Shown here piece after piece: positions 6,710 to 11,923 of a stretch of DNA of 11,923 nucleotides. Origin of the DNA: Nitrospinota bacterium (lineage in GTDB: Bacteria > Nitrospinota > Nitrospinia > Nitrospinales > VA-1); contig JADFGI010000055.1 of NCBI GenBank assembly GCA_022567815.1, positions 1 to 11,923 of the forward strand, in the 5' to 3' direction. Both the position numbers and the translations under genes were made by a program. The notes beneath the pieces are model-generated. The model did not search any database, was not told where the DNA came from, and saw nothing but the letters and a program-made list of their open reading frames with translations. How positions within the stretch are numbered: position 1 is the stretch's first letter; the number at the start of each line of letters is the position of its first letter.

Positions 6710-7353
6710 CTCTTTCCCGAAAGCTGGTTTTTGACGTAAATAATTCTTTGCACCGCCGTGTAATTGCTCAGGACTGCTATTATAAAAACAGTTCCTATCA
6801 TAATATATTGGCCCACCACGGGGAGACCTGCCAACAGGGACCCCAGAATGAGAAGGGCCAGGCGTTCGGGCCTTTGCATCCACCCCACCTTGCAATCGAC
6901 TCCCAATCCTTCGGCTCGGGCGCGGGTGTAGCTGACCAGGAAGGAACCGGCCAACGCCAAAATAATGATTAAAACCACCACGGACCCCAGAGCCGACTCC
7001 GGGTTTTCCGCGGACAGGCCGGAAAAATGCCAGGCCAATCCCAGGAAAATAAACAGCTCGCTGAACCGGTCGATGGCGCTGTCCAAAAAAGCTCCGAACG
7101 CGGAAATTTTATCGGTCAGCCTCGCCATTTGACCGTCCAGCACGTCACAAATTCCCGCCAGAATCAGAACCACCCCTGCCCAGAAAAATGAACCGCCTGC
7201 ATAAATCAGCCCGGTAACCATACTCAGCGACAAACCGGCCAGGGTCAAGGCATTGGGGCTCAGGCCAAGGCCGGAAAGAAATTTGCACAAGGGAGCCATC
7301 GCCCGGACAAAGCCTTCTTTGATTTTTTCACTCAATATGGAAAACTCAGGCAT
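6697..7353 (-). CDS. CDP-alcohol phosphatidyltransferase (phosphatidylinositol/PgsA-like synthase)
   Basis: This 218-residue integral membrane enzyme transfers a phosphatidyl group from a CDP-lipid to an alcohol such as inositol phosphate or glycerol phosphate. The complete family signature is present: Asp70 and Asp73-Gly74 with Ala77-Arg78, then Gly87, Asp91 and Asp95. These are the metal-binding aspartates of the D-x2-DG-x2-AR-x8-G-x3-D-x3-D motif. Five or six hydrophobic helices are visible. SYTRARAEGLGVDCKVG (155-171) with MQRPERL following resembles phosphatidylinositol-phosphate and archaetidylinositol-phosphate synthase-like members more than ordinary PgsA, but the alcohol cannot be proved. 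It lies 83 bases downstream of the polyketide synthase on the same strand, probably in one operon. An AAAGG lies about 13 bases before the ATG. A 22-codon ORF (7346-7414) overlaps its start. Confidence 0.8.
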   Translation of the reverse strand: MPEFSILSEKIKEGFVRAMAPLCKFLSGLGLSPNALTLAGLSLSMVTGLIYAGGSFFWAGVVLILAGICDVLDGQMARLTDKISAFGAFLDSAIDRFSELFIFLGLAWHFSGLSAENPESALGSVVVLIIILALAGSFLVSYTRARAEGLGVDCKVGWMQRPERLALLILGSLLAGLPVVGQYIMIGTVFIIAVLSNYTAVQRIIYVKNQLSGKSQEE

Positions 7354-7436
7354 CCTCGATCAACCTTTTATACCACCTAAGTTTGTTTTTCCCGGCCAGA
7401 TTCCTGCTTTGCATGATTCCTATTGTCCACGACCGT

Positions 7437-10400
7437 TCAGGACGTTTCCTCATCCGGCTCCTCCTCGGCGTCCTCCTGGTTTTTAATTTCCTCCAATAGC
7501 CATGGAACCATTTGCTCGATACTGGGTCCACCCAGAAAGCGCACAACCGGAACCGTGATTTGTAAATCCGTTTCGATCCGGACAATCAACTCCATAGCCA
7601 TTAGCGAATCCAGACCCAAATCCGCCAGGGGGATATCCATTTCAAGTTTGGATGGAGACAACCTTAAAACCTTAGCGATTGACTCCTTAAGATGTTCCCC
7701 AAGAATCTGGGACCTTTCTTCAGGGGGCGCGGCAAAAAGTTTGGGCCGGATAAGTTCATCGCCTTCCATGTCTCCTACGTTTTCGCCCTGTACATCGTCT
7801 CCCAGCACATAGGAAAACCTTGCGGGATTGGAACCCGACCGGCTCAAGGAAAGCAGTTTTTTCCAATCCACTGGGAAAATCCCTATTTGAACCGGGTTTT
7901 TATGCATCATGCGACCCAGCATTTCAACCGCCTGCCTTGAAGTCAGACTCATCAACCCCTGGCTCTCCAGGCTTTTGACCAACCCTTTTTGTCGAGCGGC
8001 CACCCCCACATCGGATAAAGGACCCCAATCAATCACCTGCCCGGAAAGACCCTGGGCCCGGCGATATTTGGCCAACGATTCCAGGAAAGCATTGGCGGCA
8101 ACGTAGTTTGCCTGCCCCGGATTGCCCATCACGTTTGCCACTGAGGAAAGCATGATGAAGAAGTCCAAGGATTTGTCCAGGGTCTGTTGGTGCAGGTGCC
8201 AGGCCCCGTGAACTTTCGGCGCCATGACTCTTTTGAATCGTTGCGGGGTCAGGTGAATCATAAGACCGTCGTCGAGGACCACCGCCCCATGAATGATTCC
8301 CTTAAGCGGCGGCATGCCGGATTCGATCTCTTCCAATATCCGGGCCACATCTTCCAGTTGAGAAACATCTCCCCGGACAACTCGAACCACCGCCCCCGTC
8401 TCTTCCATCCCGGCAATAGCTGTCTTTGCTTCCATTGAGGGTGTCTCACTGCGACCCATGAGGGCTAAATGCCGCGCTCCCTGCTGGACCATCCACCTGG
8501 CAATAGCCAGCCCGAAACCGCCCAGTCCTCCGGTGATCAGGTAAGTGGCGTCTGCGGAAAACTTCAAGGAAACATCTTCGTCCTGGGATATTTTCAAATC
8601 AGGCTCTACCAGGGATAAAACAACTTTCCCCATATGCCGGGCCTGAGCCATGGCGCGAAAGGCATTCACAGCATTGGATATGGGAAACACACGATGCGGA
8701 AGCGGATGGAGAGTTCCTTCATCCATATGCCGTATGATTTCCATGAAAATGGAACGAAACTCATCACCCAGGGACTCAAACCCCTGCTTGATATCTACCA
8801 TGGTGATAAACGAAATTCCCTTCAAAAAGGGTCTCAATCCCATCTTGTTATTTTCATAGATATCTCGTTTGCCGATCTCCAAAAAACGGCCCAACGGTTT
8901 GAGAATTTCAATACTCTTGAAAATAAATCTGCCGGCAAGCGAGTTCAATACCAGATCAACTCCCTCGCCCCGGGTTTGATCCATAATTTGGTCCGCAAAG
9001 GCAAGCGATCGGGAATCAAAAATATGTTTCACTCCCAGATCGCGCAGGAAACCTCTTTTTTCTTCACTGCCTGCGGTGGCGAACACTTCTGCCCCGGCAA
9101 GCTGGGCAATTTGTACCGCCGCCATCCCCACTCCGCCGGAGGCGGCGTGGATCAGAATCCTTTCCCCCTTTTTCAGCTTGCCCGCAGAGTGCAACATGTA
9201 CCAGGCTGTTAAAAAAGTCACCGGGATGGTAGCCGCATCTTCAAAACTGAACTGTTGCGGTTTATGAACTGTAGCAAATGCCGGAGCCATCGCATAAGAC
9301 CCGAAGCACCCACCTCCTGAAAGTGCCGCCACTTCGTCGCCAATCCGAAAATCCTCCACACCTTCACCCACCGCGGCCACGACCCCCGCACACTCCAACC
9401 CCAGTGTCTCCCAGGTATTATTCACCCCTTCCAGCTCTCCCGGAAGCAGTCCCATGCCGATCATCACATCGCGAAAATTAAGACCCGCCGCACATACCCT
9501 GATTTCTACCTCCCCCGGAGCGGGCTGGGAACGCCCCACGGATCTGAGCTTGAAATTTTCAAGGATCCCGGGGGTTCCAATATCCATTACAAAAGATGGA
9601 ACTTCTGCATTTTTTACCTGGACAAAATTATCTACGGAAGTTTCTTCGGATTCCAAACGATGAAGACGATAGACAAATCGCCGGCCTTGTCGAAAAGCGA
9701 TCTCTTCTTCTGCATCATCCTTCCATAACTCTTCAAACAATGCGCTTGCCGGGTTGGGACCGGGTCCGGGATCGAGATCCACAATCTTGCACTTGAAATT
9801 GGAGTGTTCGGACTGGATCACCCTGCCAATTCCCCAAACAGGACTCTGGGCCACCGAAATATTCTTTTCTTTGGGTTGCACGGATTGAGCGCCCTGGGTG
9901 ACGATAAAAAGCCTAGGCGCTTTGGACCATTTGGCATGGGCAAGTTCATTGATGAGATGAACAACGCTCATATTTCCGAGAGTTTCCGCCTGCTGAAGGG
10001 AACTTGATGACAGGTCCTGCGTCTCAGGTAAATCCACATTCCATAAATGAATGATGCCGCGAAGCGGCGGTCCTTTCTTACGCACCAGATCAATCATGTC
10101 CCCCATGTCCTCCAGGGAACCCGATCGCATTTGTATTTGCCCGCCCTCTCCCACATCAAACATTTCTCCTGGGGATACGAGAAAGCAACTTTCGCCAAAG
10201 TTTTTTAAGGATTCGGCCAGGGCCTGTCCCACGCCTTTGCCGTCACTAAATATTATCCAACTACCTTTTTTATTTGGTTTAGGTATTTTAATTTCTTCTT
10301 TAAAATCCCCTGCTTGAACTATGGGACCTCTTGCAAAAAGAAAGGTTTGCAAACAATTGGCACCCTCCGATAATTCCGCCCATTTCGACACATTTTGAAA

Positions 10401-11923
10401 TCCAGCCTCTCTCAATTCCCTTGGAAAATCACCGCCGTCCTTCCTGGGAAAAACCGTAGCTTTTCCTGCTCCGGTATCAAATTCACAAGACCCCAGGATA
10501 AATCCCAACCAGTTGGAGGTTGGGCTCCAATCGAGTTGCAGGAGGAGTCCCTCGGACGCAAGCAACTCCCTGATATTCCCCAGAACCTTTTGTGGTTCTT
10601 CTATCCCGAAGTTTAAGTTCGACCCAAGAATCAAATCAAAAGAATGGGGAGCAAACTCCTGAGCCTTTGGAGAAACTTTTAAATCCAGCGTTTGAAACTC
10701 CACGAATGAAAATTCCCGCAGTTTCTGTACTGCTTTTTCAAGCTTTTCCTCAGAAGATTGGGTGAAAATATATTCCACCCGGTCCTCCGGGCACTGACGA
10801 AGAAAGGTAGGGGCAACCGTTGCCCCGGTCACGCCTCCGATTTCCAACACCCTTAACTTTCTACCCTCCGGCAAATGATCGAACAGTAAAGAAATCACTT
10901 TTTGCATTAACAAATTATTAATCCGCGAACTGCAGGCACTCTGCTGGAGACGTTCCAAAATCGCATCTTGTTCCGGGAAAATCGTTTGCAGTCCTTCGCT
11001 TTCACCCTTAAGGATTCCTGTAAGGTTTTCTCCCGCAAGCCTCAACAGGTTGAGTTCGGCTAAAAAAGAGGGAAATTCTTCAATCAGCGATTTCCAAATT
11101 TTTTGCGGATTTTCATTTTTGGCTGGAAGGGAGCCTATCTTCCACTGGGAATCTTCCTTCTCTAAAATTCCTTCGTTCTGAAGAATACACAAGCAATTTT
11201 CCAGATACGCCTGGTGTTTGGGATTCAGCTTGAATCGCTCAATAAAAGACTGGGTGGAAAACCCGGTCAACGACTCAAACCCCGGTGCGAGATTTTTTAA
11301 CGCACTCAGCACATAAACAGCGCTCAGACGATTGAACCTGGGTTCAATGGAATCATAAAAACTGGAACGATTGAGAACCTGTGTCAAACCATCCAAATTC
11401 TTTTCCAGGCAAGATGCTATTTGACCGGGTGAAGGGAGAAAGGCGGCGTCACTGGCTTGCTTTTCCGATCCCTTTTCAGCACAGGGTTCCCAGCGCCATT
11501 GATAAAGCCAGTCATCCGGGTTTTGCAAGTCTCTTCCCCTGGATGGATTCAATGCGCGGAAATGAAGTCCCTGGCACTCGATCCAAACTTTCCCCGAACC
11601 ATCAAACATCGTCAAGTCAACAACGGCCTGACTGTTACCAAATTTCACCGCTTTCACATGGACCCAAAGAGGAAATTCAGGAGAGCCGTTAAATTGAACC
11701 CGATCCACCAAGACAGGGATAAAAAGCTTTCTTGTGAGCGCTTCCGATTCCAAAGCCAATAACGCGGAAACCTGGAACGCCGCATCCAGAATGGCAGGAT
11801 GGATTTGATAAGGCTTAACATTAAGTCCCAGGGCTTTGGGACTCTTAAGCAATGCAAGTGCCTCTCCCTCACCGCGCCAGGAACGGTCAATCCCCTGGAA
11901 TGCAGGCCCAACGCCCAAACCCA
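7437..11923 (-). CDS. Highly reducing type I polyketide synthase, C-terminal ~1,490 residues (5' end outside window)
   Basis: The frame is open to the right edge, with in-frame GPAFQGI at the edge, so the KS and AT domains should lie beyond it; the TTG at 11918 is not the true start. Numbering residues from that codon: end of DH with HPAILDAAF (40-48, catalytic Asp45); methyltransferase region 200-530, degenerate; structural KR 550-760; ER 785-1103 with HAASGGVG (924-931) and LEIGKRD; catalytic KR 1124-1345 with GGLGGFG, the LDD motif (1215-1217) typical of B-type ketoreductases, Ser1258/1259, Tyr1272 and Asn1276; ACP 1400-1480 with LGLDSL, whose Ser1438 takes the phosphopantetheine arm. An acidic tail closes the protein; there is no thioesterase or reductase, so the chain must be passed to another enzyme or released by one. 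DH, ER and KR together would give a fully reduced chain. The product is unknown. Confidence 0.9.
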   Translation of the reverse strand, partial: GLGVGPAFQGIDRSWRGEGEALALLKSPKALGLNVKPYQIHPAILDAAFQVSALLALESEALTRKLFIPVLVDRVQFNGSPEFPLWVHVKAVKFGNSQAVVDLTMFDGSGKVWIECQGLHFRALNPSRGRDLQNPDDWLYQWRWEPCAEKGSEKQASDAAFLPSPGQIASCLEKNLDGLTQVLNRSSFYDSIEPRFNRLSAVYVLSALKNLAPGFESLTGFSTQSFIERFKLNPKHQAYLENCLCILQNEGILEKEDSQWKIGSLPAKNENPQKIWKSLIEEFPSFLAELNLLRLAGENLTGILKGESEGLQTIFPEQDAILERLQQSACSSRINNLLMQKVISLLFDHLPEGRKLRVLEIGGVTGATVAPTFLRQCPEDRVEYIFTQSSEEKLEKAVQKLREFSFVEFQTLDLKVSPKAQEFAPHSFDLILGSNLNFGIEEPQKVLGNIRELLASEGLLLQLDWSPTSNWLGFILGSCEFDTGAGKATVFPRKDGGDFPRELREAGFQNVSKWAELSEGANCLQTFLFARGPIVQAGDFKEEIKIPKPNKKGSWIIFSDGKGVGQALAESLKNFGESCFLVSPGEMFDVGEGGQIQMRSGSLEDMGDMIDLVRKKGPPLRGIIHLWNVDLPETQDLSSSSLQQAETLGNMSVVHLINELAHAKWSKAPRLFIVTQGAQSVQPKEKNISVAQSPVWGIGRVIQSEHSNFKCKIVDLDPGPGPNPASALFEELWKDDAEEEIAFRQGRRFVYRLHRLESEETSVDNFVQVKNAEVPSFVMDIGTPGILENFKLRSVGRSQPAPGEVEIRVCAAGLNFRDVMIGMGLLPGELEGVNNTWETLGLECAGVVAAVGEGVEDFRIGDEVAALSGGGCFGSYAMAPAFATVHKPQQFSFEDAATIPVTFLTAWYMLHSAGKLKKGERILIHAASGGVGMAAVQIAQLAGAEVFATAGSEEKRGFLRDLGVKHIFDSRSLAFADQIMDQTRGEGVDLVLNSLAGRFIFKSIEILKPLGRFLEIGKRDIYENNKMGLRPFLKGISFITMVDIKQGFESLGDEFRSIFMEIIRHMDEGTLHPLPHRVFPISNAVNAFRAMAQARHMGKVVLSLVEPDLKISQDEDVSLKFSADATYLITGGLGGFGLAIARWMVQQGARHLALMGRSETPSMEAKTAIAGMEETGAVVRVVRGDVSQLEDVARILEEIESGMPPLKGIIHGAVVLDDGLMIHLTPQRFKRVMAPKVHGAWHLHQQTLDKSLDFFIMLSSVANVMGNPGQANYVAANAFLESLAKYRRAQGLSGQVIDWGPLSDVGVAARQKGLVKSLESQGLMSLTSRQAVEMLGRMMHKNPVQIGIFPVDWKKLLSLSRSGSNPARFSYVLGDDVQGENVGDMEGDELIRPKLFAAPPEERSQILGEHLKESIAKVLRLSPSKLEMDIPLADLGLDSLMAMELIVRIETDLQITVPVVRFLGGPSIEQMVPWLLEEIKNQEDAEEEPDEETS

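Noticed and set aside
11916..11918. TTG as the start of the large minus-strand reading frame
   Set aside because: The frame stays open to the window edge and the first residues already lie in the middle of a DH domain, so the gene is truncated by the window rather than starting here.

Overview
The window looks like chromosomal DNA of a Gram-negative-type bacterium of roughly balanced base composition. Gene density is high, intergenic gaps are mostly short, there are no introns, and Shine-Dalgarno-like sites are present but weak. The gene content is lipid- and envelope-oriented. The phylum cannot be fixed from the sequence; a Nitrospinota- or deltaproteobacteria-like lineage is only an impression.

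Layout: (1) Positions 1-1272 are on the minus strand: the first codons of a probable DJ-1/PfpI-family gene at the window edge, a repeat-bearing spacer, and a stand-alone zinc-free MDR quinone-oxidoreductase-like enzyme. (2) Positions 1363-6709 are on the plus strand: a PAP2/Aur1-like membrane phosphotransferase, a multi-spanning GT-C-like membrane protein, a dolichyl/polyprenyl-phosphate mannose synthase-type GT2, a spacer with two tandem copies of a repeat, and a DUF2029/GT87-type polytopic glycosyltransferase. (3) Positions 6697-11923 are on the minus strand: a CDP-alcohol phosphatidyltransferase lying downstream of a large type I polyketide synthase. The PKS gene runs off the right edge. 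Its visible domain order is DH (C-terminal part) - MT - structural KR - ER - KR - ACP.

How the genes may work together (inference): the CDP-alcohol phosphatidyltransferase makes a phospholipid headgroup, possibly phosphatidylinositol-like. The PAP2/Aur1-like enzyme is of the kind that moves a phospho-headgroup between lipids. The GT2 would charge polyprenyl phosphate with mannose or a related hexose, and the two GT-C-type membrane proteins would use such a donor on the outer face of the membrane. The reducing PKS, which has no visible release domain, could supply a long reduced acyl chain. This would be a locus for an unusual polyketide-containing glycolipid or glycophospholipid. No single gene proves this.

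Main points of interest: the PKS methyltransferase domain has lost its key SAM-binding and catalytic residues; a repeat of about 50 bp occurs three times, with inverted copies bracketing the left 4.8 kb block; the inositol-lipid, mannosyl-donor and GT-C genes cluster beside a highly reducing PKS; and a 22-residue basic small ORF is start/stop-coupled to the phosphatidyltransferase.
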